From contig NZ_JAECZB010000023.1 in the NCBI RefSeq assembly GCF_016056295.1, forward strand, positions 22,642 to 86,641: DNA of 64,000 nucleotides. The letters are read 5' to 3'. The position numbers and the translations under genes were made by a program. This DNA is from Atlanticothrix silvestris CENA357 (GTDB lineage: Bacteria > Cyanobacteriota > Cyanobacteriia > Cyanobacteriales > Nostocaceae). Of the stretch, positions 53,422-61,027 are shown one piece after another; within the stretch, counting starts at the first letter, position 1; each line of letters begins with the position of its first letter. The notes below the pieces were generated by a model that saw only the letters and a program-made list of their open reading frames with translations, ran no database searches and was not told the DNA's origin.

Positions 53422-54747
53422 ATGGTTCCAGCAAGACGGGTTTATTGGTTATTAACATTTGGCATTGCGATCGCCCTTATAATATCCCTATTTTTTAGCA
53501 TTTTGGTAAGCATTGCCATCACCTTACTATTTGATATTACCGTTTTGGGATTGATGGTTGTAGATGGTTGGCGATCGCAGTCTGTGCGCGTGCAAATTAC
53601 CCGTGAATTACCGCCACGATTGTCTATTGGCAGAGATAATCCAGTTGTGTTAACGGTAAAGTCGGCAAATGCTAATGCTGTAATTCAACTTCGAGATGAC
53701 TATCCTACAGAATTTGGCGTATCTGCATCCACACTCAACGCTACCATTCCGATGAATAGCACCCAGGAATTGGGGTATACAGTTCAACCAAAACAACGGG
53801 GAGAGTTTTCTTGGGGGAATATTCAGGTACGACAGTTAGGAGCTTGGAGGTTAGCTTGGGATAATTGGCAGATTCCCCAAAGTCTGCAAATCAAAGTTTA
53901 TCCAGATTTATTGGGGTTGCGATCGCTTTCAATTCGCCTAGCACTGCAATCATCTGGATCAATTCGCAAAGTTCGCCAAATGGGGATTGGGACAGAGTTT
54001 GCGGAACTACGAAACTATCGCACTGGTGATGATTTACGGTTTATTGATTGGAAAGCCACAGCCCGAAGAGTAGGTGCTTACAGCAATACACCACCATTGG
54101 TAAGGGTTCTAGAGCCAGAACAAGAGCAAACATTACTAATTTTGCTTGATCGTGGACGGTTAATGACTGCTAGAGTGCAAGGTTTGCAGCGCTTTGACTG
54201 GGGATTGAATGCAACCTTATCTTTAGCTTTGGCAGGATTGCATCGAGGCGATCGCGTCGGGGTAGGCGTATTTGATCGCCAAATGCATACATGGATTCCA
54301 CCAGAACGAGGTCAATCTCAATTGAGTCAGCTAATTGATCGCCTGACTCCTATTCAACCTGTGCTGCTGGAATCTGATTACTTGGGAGCTGTAACCAGTG
54401 TGGTACAACGGCAAACTCGCCGAGCGCTTGTGGTAGTAATTACAGATTTAGTTGATGTCACCGCTTCCACAGAACTCCTGGCTGCACTTTCTCGGTTAGC
54501 ACCCCGCTATCTGCCGTTTTGCGTGACTCTCAGAGATCCTCAAGTTGATCATCTAGCGCACCAGTTCACCGAAAATGTTACAGATGCCTACGGACGCGCC
54601 GTAGCTTTAGATTTATTAGCACAGCGGCAAGTTGCCTTTGCTCAGTTGAAGCAAAAAGGTGTTTTAGTACTCGATGCACCAGCAAATCAAATTACAGAGC
54701 AGTTGGTGGAGCGGTATTTACAACTCAAAGCCCGAAATCAACTTTAA
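53422..54747 (+). CDS. DUF58 domain protein
   Basis: 441 residues from the ATG at 53422 with AGGA about nine bases upstream; a TTG at 53404 is an alternative. Two membrane helices at the N-terminus (VYWLLTFGIAIALIISLFF, SIAITLLFDITVLGLMVV), a beta-rich middle part, then the DUF58 signature GTEFAELRNYRTGDDLRFIDWKATARRVGAY, and a von Willebrand-A-like end (LLILLDRGRLMTA, ALVVVITDLVDVTAS). It partners MoxR in other bacteria. Its distance from moxR here is unusual and due to inserted DNA. Confidence 0.92.
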   Translation: MVPARRVYWLLTFGIAIALIISLFFSILVSIAITLLFDITVLGLMVVDGWRSQSVRVQITRELPPRLSIGRDNPVVLTVKSANANAVIQLRDDYPTEFGVSASTLNATIPMNSTQELGYTVQPKQRGEFSWGNIQVRQLGAWRLAWDNWQIPQSLQIKVYPDLLGLRSLSIRLALQSSGSIRKVRQMGIGTEFAELRNYRTGDDLRFIDWKATARRVGAYSNTPPLVRVLEPEQEQTLLILLDRGRLMTARVQGLQRFDWGLNATLSLALAGLHRGDRVGVGVFDRQMHTWIPPERGQSQLSQLIDRLTPIQPVLLESDYLGAVTSVVQRQTRRALVVVITDLVDVTASTELLAALSRLAPRYLPFCVTLRDPQVDHLAHQFTENVTDAYGRAVALDLLAQRQVAFAQLKQKGVLVLDAPANQITEQLVERYLQLKARNQL

Positions 54748-54795
54748 TAAATCAGAAGGCAATGGTTCGGCTGCGCTCACCAACCAGGCCTACCA

Positions 54796-55135
54796 TGTAC
54801 ACACAAGTCTTTTAGAGTTGCTGCATAACTTAGGGTTGATTTTTGCAGGTCAATACAATCACATTGTTAGTCGATGCATTGGCATTGTCAGTCAATACAA
54901 TCACATTGTTAGTCGATGCATTGGCATTGTTAGTCAATACAATCGCATTGTTAGTCGATGCATTGGCATTGTCAGTCGATGCAATCGCATTGTCAGTCGA
55001 TACAATCACATTGTTAGTCAATACAATCACATTGTCAGTCAATACAATCACATTGTCAGTCGATACAATCACATTGTCAGTCGATGCATTGGCATTGCAA
55101 GTCAATGGGGCAGTTTTAGAAGACTTCTGTGTACA
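54796..55135. repeat. 21-bp minisatellite flanked by inverted repeats
   Basis: Twelve full units of 21 bases fill 54849-55100. Each has the form GTCRATRCAWTSRCATTGTYA, with two main variants (GTCAATACAATCACATTG- and GTCGATGCATTGGCATTG-) mixed. The array is flanked by near-perfect inverted repeats of 16 bases (54796-54811 and 55120-55135, 15 of 16 pairing). Because 21 is a multiple of three and the unit lacks stops in several frames, long open frames arise on both strands with seven-residue periodicity (for example VNTITLLVDALALS). None has a convincing start or ribosome site, so I do not call a gene. Confidence 0.85.
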
Positions 55136-55143
55136 CCGCAGCC

Positions 55144-55232
55144 AGCAACGGAAAATTGAGCTTTTTGCTCCCCTCTCCAACACGGAGAGGGGTTGGGGGA
55201 GAGGTCAAATAAGACTCGTCGAACTCACGTTA
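55144..55232. repeat. Palindromic repeat, copy 3 (right half only)
   Basis: 89 bases matching the right half of the element at 35548-35695, from AGCAACG to the terminal TCGAACTCACGTTA. The left half is missing. It ends three bases before the stop of the phosphoesterase gene on the minus strand, and its hairpin (CCCCTCTCC ... GGAGAGGGG) might act as that gene's terminator. Confidence 0.8.
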
Positions 55233-55234
55233 AT

Positions 55235-58200
55235 TTATGATTTTGCTTGAGCTGCAAGTAGTTGTGTGCGATTCTCGCGGAGATCAGCATGACTGCGTTC
55301 TGTAGGATAAGGTACATTGTCACCTTTAACCCCAGACCAAAGCACACGGTTGAACTTCTCCGGATCAAGCTTATCTTCAACTTCAAAGTAGAAATCTTTG
55401 GTAGCTTGTGCCCACCACTGTTTGTTACGCAGTGAGGGAAGAGCAGCAGTTTTTTCTACATTGGGGTTTTTGCAAGCTGGTACAAGGTTGGGATCTACAG
55501 GGTCAGCACACAAGTTACCAGGTACAACAGCTGTGTAAGGAGTAAAATCAGGCTCTCTCATGAATGCATCTGACATTGGCTTGGCATTGGCATCATTCAC
55601 TCCCAAGTAGCCAACTCCTAATAAATCCTCCATTGTCCGCAGCACACTAACAGTGTTGTAGTTAGTGCTGATTAGGACATTGCGCTTGGTGTAAGGTGAA
55701 ATGATGTAAGCGACTGAACGATGGCTATCTACGTGATCAGGGCCATTTTGGCAATCATCTTCTAGAATAACGATCGCTGTCTCTTTCCACACAGGAGATT
55801 TAGAAATTTTCTCTACCAACAAACCGACAGCATAATCGTTATCAGCCATTTGCAAATCGGCGGTATTCAAACCAGCTACAGCATTACTAAAATTACCGAA
55901 GTGGTCGTGAGGTAGACGTAACAATGTCAAGTTAGGCAGGGTATTCTTGGACAAATAGCTATCAATATCACGCTCAAACTCGTTATAAAGATAGATATCT
56001 GCATTTTTCATGTCGTAACCCCGGAAATAATTGTCCGTTTTATCCAACAAGACAGTTTTGGCTGCTACAGCTTGCTGAATGTTGTCAGCCGCAGGAGTTG
56101 GGGAAATGGGGATGTAAAGTGGATTGTTGGGATCGGGTTGTGTGGGATCTTCTTGGGAAGTACCGTAGTTACCATCCACAAAGAAACCGTAATTACGTAC
56201 AGTCTTACCAGACCGCAATACGGCATCCCAAAGATAGCCGCCGATCGCATTTGATTCTAATTCACCATCGCCTACAGGAGCATTTACATCTTTATCTCCA
56301 GGCAAAATTGCAGATTGACCAGAGGGATCTAAAACTCCTGTTACCCGTGTATTGAATTGAGAAGGGTTAGAAGATGTTTGTGGTAAGGCAATGTTGATGT
56401 TACGGTTAGTACCTTCGTAGTCATAAGTCAAACCGTTAAACCCAGCGTTGCCATAAAGTACAGACTGAGTTTTTTCAGTATAATCAGTAGTTCGTCCGTA
56501 AGTAGACCAGTTCCAGCCCACACCGCTGGACTCACCAGAATCGTAGAAGTTATCAAAAGTTACAAAGTCAAGGGCTAGCTTGTGATGGTTGGGTGAAACG
56601 GGTTGTGGGAACAAAGTTAGTGCTGGATCACCGTTACCAATAGGTAAATCACCAAGTACTTGGTCATAAGTACGATTTTCTTTCAACACGTAAATCACGT
56701 GTTTAATCTTACCTTGTAAGAATCTCATTGTTCGATCAGGACGGCGGTTAGCAAAACCATTGTTTTTATCTACCAGTGCCGAAAGGCTAGTTAAAGTACC
56801 ACCCTTGGGAATTGGAATAATAGCAATTCCAGCTTTTTCTAAAGCCCAGTTGTACTCGTTTCTAAAAGTGGTGTTGCGTGCTTGTCCTGCCTCTGTTGTC
56901 CGGCTCTGTGAAGGGTTGGGGCCTGAGTTGCTCTTAGCATTGACAACGTAGAGTTTTTGACCATCTTGACTAACACTGACAGAATTGGGATACCAGCCAG
57001 TGGGGATACGTCCAGCCACCCGACCAGAACGCAAATCTACTACAGCAACGGCATTTTCACCGCCCAAAGTAACGTAAAGTGTGCGTGCATCTCGATTAAG
57101 CGCTAAGGAGTTAGGATTTGCTCCTTTATATTTGTCATTCGATCGAGATAAAGAAATGGTTTGGACAACAGTATTGCTATTGGCATCAATGACGGAAACC
57201 GAGTCACTATTACCATTAGCTACATAAAGACGATTTTGGTCAGGTGAGAGCAATATCTTGTTTGGCTGGCTCTCTACAGGTATGCGAGTAATTTCCCCAG
57301 AAGTAATGCCAACAGCTAGCACCTCGTTATCGCGCTGGCTGCTAATGAATACTTTCGCGGCTGCACCGTTTTCTGTGTTTTTGAGGGCTACATCAAAAGG
57401 AAATTCTCCGGTTGCTACTTTATCGCCCGGCTTAAAGAATTTAATTTCTTGTAGTATCTTGCGATTGGCAGTATTTACAATTGATATTGAGTCATTCTCA
57501 AAATTTGCTGCTACTAAGGTCTTACCATCTTTACTAACTGCAAGACCAGCGACTACTGCTCCTGTGGCGGCAGGTTCAGCTGGTGTACCTTTTAGCAAAC
57601 CACCGTCGTAACTAGGAAAGGGCGCAGTTTGGTTAGAATTGTGACCTAGCAGAATAAAGGGAGCATCTGGTAAGTACTGGCTACCATTAGAAGCGTAGAG
57701 ATAAACGCGATCGTCAATCCCTCCTGAGACATAGAAACGTGTCCCATCTTTTGCCCAAGCCAAGCCATTGTAGGTGTTGGGAATATTAATCTGCTGTCTT
57801 TTAGTCAACTTACCATTGCTGACATCATAGACAAAAACCCATTCTGCTTTTGAGGTTGTTGTATCAGTGGGTTTACCTGTTAAAGGATCTAGTACAGGAT
57901 AGGTAAAAAGATTACCTGTATTTTCATCTCTGAAGTTCTGGTTATAGCCACTGGTAAGTACTAGTAGAGTTTTACCATCAGGGCTAAGGGCTGTAGTTAC
58001 AGCTTCAGCTGCATCAGCATTATTATCTGTGCGTAAATTAGTTGCTAAAGGTGCAAACGTCGAGCCTGGTGCTGCTGCGGGTGTGATTATCTGACCTGTG
58101 GGTAGCAATGCCCCACCTTCAGGAAGTTCACCAACAGGATTAGTAGCAAGCACGGCGCTGGCTAACTGGATACCACTCACTACTATTACCACTGCTACCA

Positions 58201-58243
58201 GCAGACTGAGTAGGGGATATAGCTTACGCTTGAAATTTCGCAT
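55235..58243 (-). CDS. Beta-propeller (YncE-like) phosphoesterase fusion
   Basis: 1002 residues, exported. Signal peptide at 1-31 (LLSLLVAVVIVVSGIQLASA). Residues about 60-440 form a YncE-like beta-propeller (GKTLLVLTSGYNQN, KDGTRFYVSGGIDDRVYLYAS, GRVAGRIPTGWYPNSVSVSQDGQKLYVVN). Residues about 500-960 form a phosphoesterase domain (IKHVIYVLKENRTYDQVLGDLP, LPNLTLLRLPHDHFGNF, DNDYAVGLLVEKISKSPVWKETAIVILEDDCQNGPDHVDSHRSVAYIISPYTKR), with the Asp/His set of the acid phosphatase / phospholipase C superfamily. A three-unit Pho-box-like site stands 48 bases before the start codon, so phosphate-starvation control is likely. Substrate unknown; probably an outer-space phosphatase. Confidence 0.9.
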   Translation of the reverse strand: MRNFKRKLYPLLSLLVAVVIVVSGIQLASAVLATNPVGELPEGGALLPTGQIITPAAAPGSTFAPLATNLRTDNNADAAEAVTTALSPDGKTLLVLTSGYNQNFRDENTGNLFTYPVLDPLTGKPTDTTTSKAEWVFVYDVSNGKLTKRQQINIPNTYNGLAWAKDGTRFYVSGGIDDRVYLYASNGSQYLPDAPFILLGHNSNQTAPFPSYDGGLLKGTPAEPAATGAVVAGLAVSKDGKTLVAANFENDSISIVNTANRKILQEIKFFKPGDKVATGEFPFDVALKNTENGAAAKVFISSQRDNEVLAVGITSGEITRIPVESQPNKILLSPDQNRLYVANGNSDSVSVIDANSNTVVQTISLSRSNDKYKGANPNSLALNRDARTLYVTLGGENAVAVVDLRSGRVAGRIPTGWYPNSVSVSQDGQKLYVVNAKSNSGPNPSQSRTTEAGQARNTTFRNEYNWALEKAGIAIIPIPKGGTLTSLSALVDKNNGFANRRPDRTMRFLQGKIKHVIYVLKENRTYDQVLGDLPIGNGDPALTLFPQPVSPNHHKLALDFVTFDNFYDSGESSGVGWNWSTYGRTTDYTEKTQSVLYGNAGFNGLTYDYEGTNRNINIALPQTSSNPSQFNTRVTGVLDPSGQSAILPGDKDVNAPVGDGELESNAIGGYLWDAVLRSGKTVRNYGFFVDGNYGTSQEDPTQPDPNNPLYIPISPTPAADNIQQAVAAKTVLLDKTDNYFRGYDMKNADIYLYNEFERDIDSYLSKNTLPNLTLLRLPHDHFGNFSNAVAGLNTADLQMADNDYAVGLLVEKISKSPVWKETAIVILEDDCQNGPDHVDSHRSVAYIISPYTKRNVLISTNYNTVSVLRTMEDLLGVGYLGVNDANAKPMSDAFMREPDFTPYTAVVPGNLCADPVDPNLVPACKNPNVEKTAALPSLRNKQWWAQATKDFYFEVEDKLDPEKFNRVLWSGVKGDNVPYPTERSHADLRENRTQLLAAQAKS

Positions 58244-58290
58244 TTGCTGTTCTTAAACTTTTTGCCTACATGGCTGATATTCCTATTTTT

Positions 58291-58320
58291 TAGTTAAGAA
58301 CAAGCTAAGACAAGGTTACT
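58291..58320 (-). promoter_or_regulatory. Pho-box-like tandem operator
   Basis: Read on the minus strand: AGTAACCT-TGT-CTTAGCTT-GTT-CTTAACTA, three 8-base units with 3-base spacers. The cyanobacterial Pho box is PyTTAAPyPy(T/A) repeated with 3-base spacing (known). The units match at 6, 7 and 8 of 8 positions. It lies 48 bases upstream of the phosphoesterase start codon, in the right orientation. Confidence 0.65.
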
Positions 58321-58389
58321 TAAAAATTCACATCGGAAGTTGTTTTACTTGTGGTTTTAGAATCAGCAGGCGATCGCTCTATAAGTGTA

Positions 58390-58797
58390 TTAGGGCAAAC
58401 GCATCTTATGCGCGATCGCTTCAGGTGTAGGAGGGATACGTACTAATAGATGCGATCGCAATTTTCCAGGTAGTTTCGGCGGTAAAACATATCCGTCTTT
58501 GCTTTCTTGATAAAGCAGGCTGAATTCCAACAACTCAGTGATATTTTCCTCTGTCAAATCCACAAAATGGTATGTATATTTTTGCGGACAAATAAAAGAG
58601 ACAACACAAGAGCGTTTTTCTACACAAGTCCACAAACACCCCACAGATTCAATATTGAGGCTACTGTAAGCAGAATTATTTTTTTGAGTCTCTAGCAGCT
58701 TCAGTAAGAGTTGATTTCCTTCGGCGCGATCGTCTGCTTCTTCGTGATCGAGAACAGCACTACATGATTTACAAACAAATAAGGTATGAAGTGTCAT
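58390..58797 (-). CDS. DUF1636 metal-binding protein
   Basis: 135 residues. N-terminal Cys pair in TLFVCKSCSAV, a second set in VGCLWTCVEKRSCVVSF, and YTYHFVDLTEE; this is the thioredoxin-like ferredoxin arrangement of DUF1636. Such proteins are often found next to metal-uptake genes in cyanobacteria, as here: the two siderophore-binding proteins and the TonB receptor follow upstream on the same strand. Probably a metal-handling or redox protein. Start at the ATG of MTLHTLFVCK. Confidence 0.85.
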   Translation of the reverse strand: MTLHTLFVCKSCSAVLDHEEADDRAEGNQLLLKLLETQKNNSAYSSLNIESVGCLWTCVEKRSCVVSFICPQKYTYHFVDLTEENITELLEFSLLYQESKDGYVLPPKLPGKLRSHLLVRIPPTPEAIAHKMRLP

Positions 58798-58874
58798 AAT
58801 TAGTTATTTTATAAAAAGCAGTTAAACAATGTTCTAGCACTAAATCGGCGACTTTTTAACTATCTCTGAAGAAA

Positions 58875-59876
58875 TCAAGGTGTGTTAACTAAATATTTAA
58901 ATAAATCATCAATAATCGCGTTTGCGGCTAATATACCACTTCCAATCCAGTAATTTGGAACAAAAAAAACTTTGTTTTCTTTTACAGCTTTTAAGTTTTT
59001 CCACAGAGGACTTAATTTAAGTTGCTCTAATTTTTTTTGCGCTGTTTGATTGCCTTTGGCATCATTTTCACCCGTCCATATAAATATAACATCACCATCT
59101 GCTTTTTCGATTAATTCATTACCGATGGACATTTGAATCTGATTACCAAATAATTTCTTTGCCTCTGATGCCGTGAAATTTTGAGATTCTGGACGAGATA
59201 ATCCAGCATCTTGTAAAACTGTCCCGCAGAAAGAATCAAGTAAATATAGGTTAATATTATTAGGATAAACTCGAACTACAGAAACTTTGAGCTTTGACAA
59301 CTTATTGCCCATTTTCTGCTTAAATTCTGCGAGACGGCGGTAATAATCTTCCATTACTTTTTGACCAACTTCTTTCTTACCCAATACCACACTAATATTC
59401 TTAAATACTTCTTTCCATTGACCACTGTGTTCAAATTTCCACAAAACGGTTGGAGCAATTTTTGAAGTAATAGGATAAATATCTTGTTGATATTCAGAAC
59501 CAGCAATTAAATCTGGTTTGAGTGCAAGAATACTTTCTAGGTTAGGTTCACCAATTGTCCCGATATTTTTTACTCCTGTTAGCTTATCTTGCCAATATGA
59601 TGAAAAATCCGAAATCACAGCACCAATAGGTTTAATACCTAGTGCGATCGCATTTTCAGCATCATCTAAAGTCACAAGTCGCTCAAATTTTTCTGGAATA
59701 CAGGTGACTCCCGCAGCGTGTTCGACCTGACGACAAGCTGTGTTTATAATGCGATCGTTAACAGGTATAGAATCACCACGATGACAAGCTACAGCAAGCA
59801 GTAAAGTACAAAATATTACAATGCCAAATCGCAACCAGCGAGTAAAGCGTTTTATTTTGATATAACTGTCATTCAT
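58875..59876 (-). CDS. Iron-siderophore substrate-binding lipoprotein 1
   Basis: 333 residues, periplasmic binding protein of the FecB/FhuD class (cluster A-II). Signal with lipobox LAVAC, Cys31. The first domain starts RLVTLDDAENAIALGIKPIGAV, with KPDLIAGSEYQQDIYPITSKIAPTV typical of ferric-siderophore binding; a long helix links to the second domain (KVSVVRVYPNNINLYLLDS, VIFIWTGENDAKGN, NKVFFVPNYWIGSGI). Paralogue of the next gene. No permease or ATPase gene lies in the window, so these must be elsewhere. Confidence 0.9.
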   Translation of the reverse strand: MNDSYIKIKRFTRWLRFGIVIFCTLLLAVACHRGDSIPVNDRIINTACRQVEHAAGVTCIPEKFERLVTLDDAENAIALGIKPIGAVISDFSSYWQDKLTGVKNIGTIGEPNLESILALKPDLIAGSEYQQDIYPITSKIAPTVLWKFEHSGQWKEVFKNISVVLGKKEVGQKVMEDYYRRLAEFKQKMGNKLSKLKVSVVRVYPNNINLYLLDSFCGTVLQDAGLSRPESQNFTASEAKKLFGNQIQMSIGNELIEKADGDVIFIWTGENDAKGNQTAQKKLEQLKLSPLWKNLKAVKENKVFFVPNYWIGSGILAANAIIDDLFKYLVNTP

Positions 59877-59950
59877 ATCAGTGGTAATATCTCGGATAGG
59901 GTTTATCTCCGGCCTTTAACCAGATTCTGGGTGGTGAATTTTCATGAAGA

Positions 59951-60931
59951 CTATGGCTGATTCAGATATTTAAAAAGATCATCAAGCAGCTTATTAACTC
60001 CAAAAAAACCGAATGTCCACCATCTATTTACTTGGACTTCATACACTTGATTATTTTGTGCTGCTTTGAGCGTAGTTAAAAGAGGATTTTTAAAAAAAGT
60101 TTGTGCCAATTCCTGAGTATCATTCATTACAAATAAAATATCAGCATCGTACTTTTTTAATACCTCAATACTCGATACTAAAGTATCTTCCTTTTGGTTT
60201 ACTAGTGTAGGTATGAGTCTGATCCCAATGTCTTGGAAAACTTGATTATAAGTTTCATTATCTGAATATGTAGCGATGAGACTTTCTCCAAAAAGATTAA
60301 TCACTGATACTTCTATCTCTTTTAGACGCTCACCCATTAAATTTTGCAACTTCTTAACTCGTTCATAGTATTGGGCAATGACTTGTTCTGCCTTTTCACT
60401 CTCGCCTAGTACTTGAGCAATAAAGCGGAGATTTTCTTTAAAAGAGTAATTTAGACCCGGCAAATCTACGACAACTGTAGGTGCGATCGCTGATAATTGC
60501 TTGTAGGTGCTTTTCTGGTATTCGCGCATCAAAATCAAATCGGGTTTGAGCAAAAGAACCTTTTCCAAATTAGGCTGATTTCCCACACCAACTATCTCAA
60601 TACCAGCCGCTTCATCATTGGTTACACCACGAAATAAAAAGTCGTACTCTGGAAAATAACTGACTGTACCAATTGGTTTGATACCCAGAGATAATACCGG
60701 GTCTAAAAGACCAACATCATTTAATACAATTATTCGCTGTGGATTGACAGGAATTCTTGTTTCACCTAAGGCGTGTTTGACTACGCGTGTAGATACTGGT
60801 AATTGAGAATTAGCTGAGTTCCTATCACCTTGAAAATGCTGATTTTGGAATAGATATCTATGACTTACCCAAAGTAAAACAATAGTAACTATTCCTAGCA
60901 GAAACAGTTTGATAAAATGCCTGATTTTCAT
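59951..60931 (-). CDS. Iron-siderophore substrate-binding protein 2
   Basis: 326 residues from the ATG of MKIRHFIKLFLLG at 60931, preceded by GGAGG; the upstream frame to 60967 is not needed. N-terminal anchor helix (FLLGIVTIVLLWVSHRYLF) without a lipobox, so probably a membrane-tethered protein. Same fold as the previous gene: RIIVLNDVGLLDPVLSLGIKPIGTV, KPDLILMREYQKSTYKQLSAIAPTVVVD, ADILFVMNDTQ, NNQVYEVQVNRWWTFGFFG. Residues at the ligand side differ from those in paralogue 1, suggesting another siderophore. It is 74 bases from its neighbour. Confidence 0.88.
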   Translation of the reverse strand: MKIRHFIKLFLLGIVTIVLLWVSHRYLFQNQHFQGDRNSANSQLPVSTRVVKHALGETRIPVNPQRIIVLNDVGLLDPVLSLGIKPIGTVSYFPEYDFLFRGVTNDEAAGIEIVGVGNQPNLEKVLLLKPDLILMREYQKSTYKQLSAIAPTVVVDLPGLNYSFKENLRFIAQVLGESEKAEQVIAQYYERVKKLQNLMGERLKEIEVSVINLFGESLIATYSDNETYNQVFQDIGIRLIPTLVNQKEDTLVSSIEVLKKYDADILFVMNDTQELAQTFFKNPLLTTLKAAQNNQVYEVQVNRWWTFGFFGVNKLLDDLFKYLNQP

Positions 60932-61027
60932 ACTTTGGCCTCCACCGTCACGCCACTTACTAAGCAATAGAAAGCCTCTACGCGTCTATAAGTATGGCGA
61001 CAAACGTAGTGGCTCCCATGGTGTTGA

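Noticed and set aside
54674..55250. Long open frames on both strands through the 21-bp array
   Set aside because: Stop-free only because the repeat unit is a multiple of three without stops; no convincing start or ribosome site.
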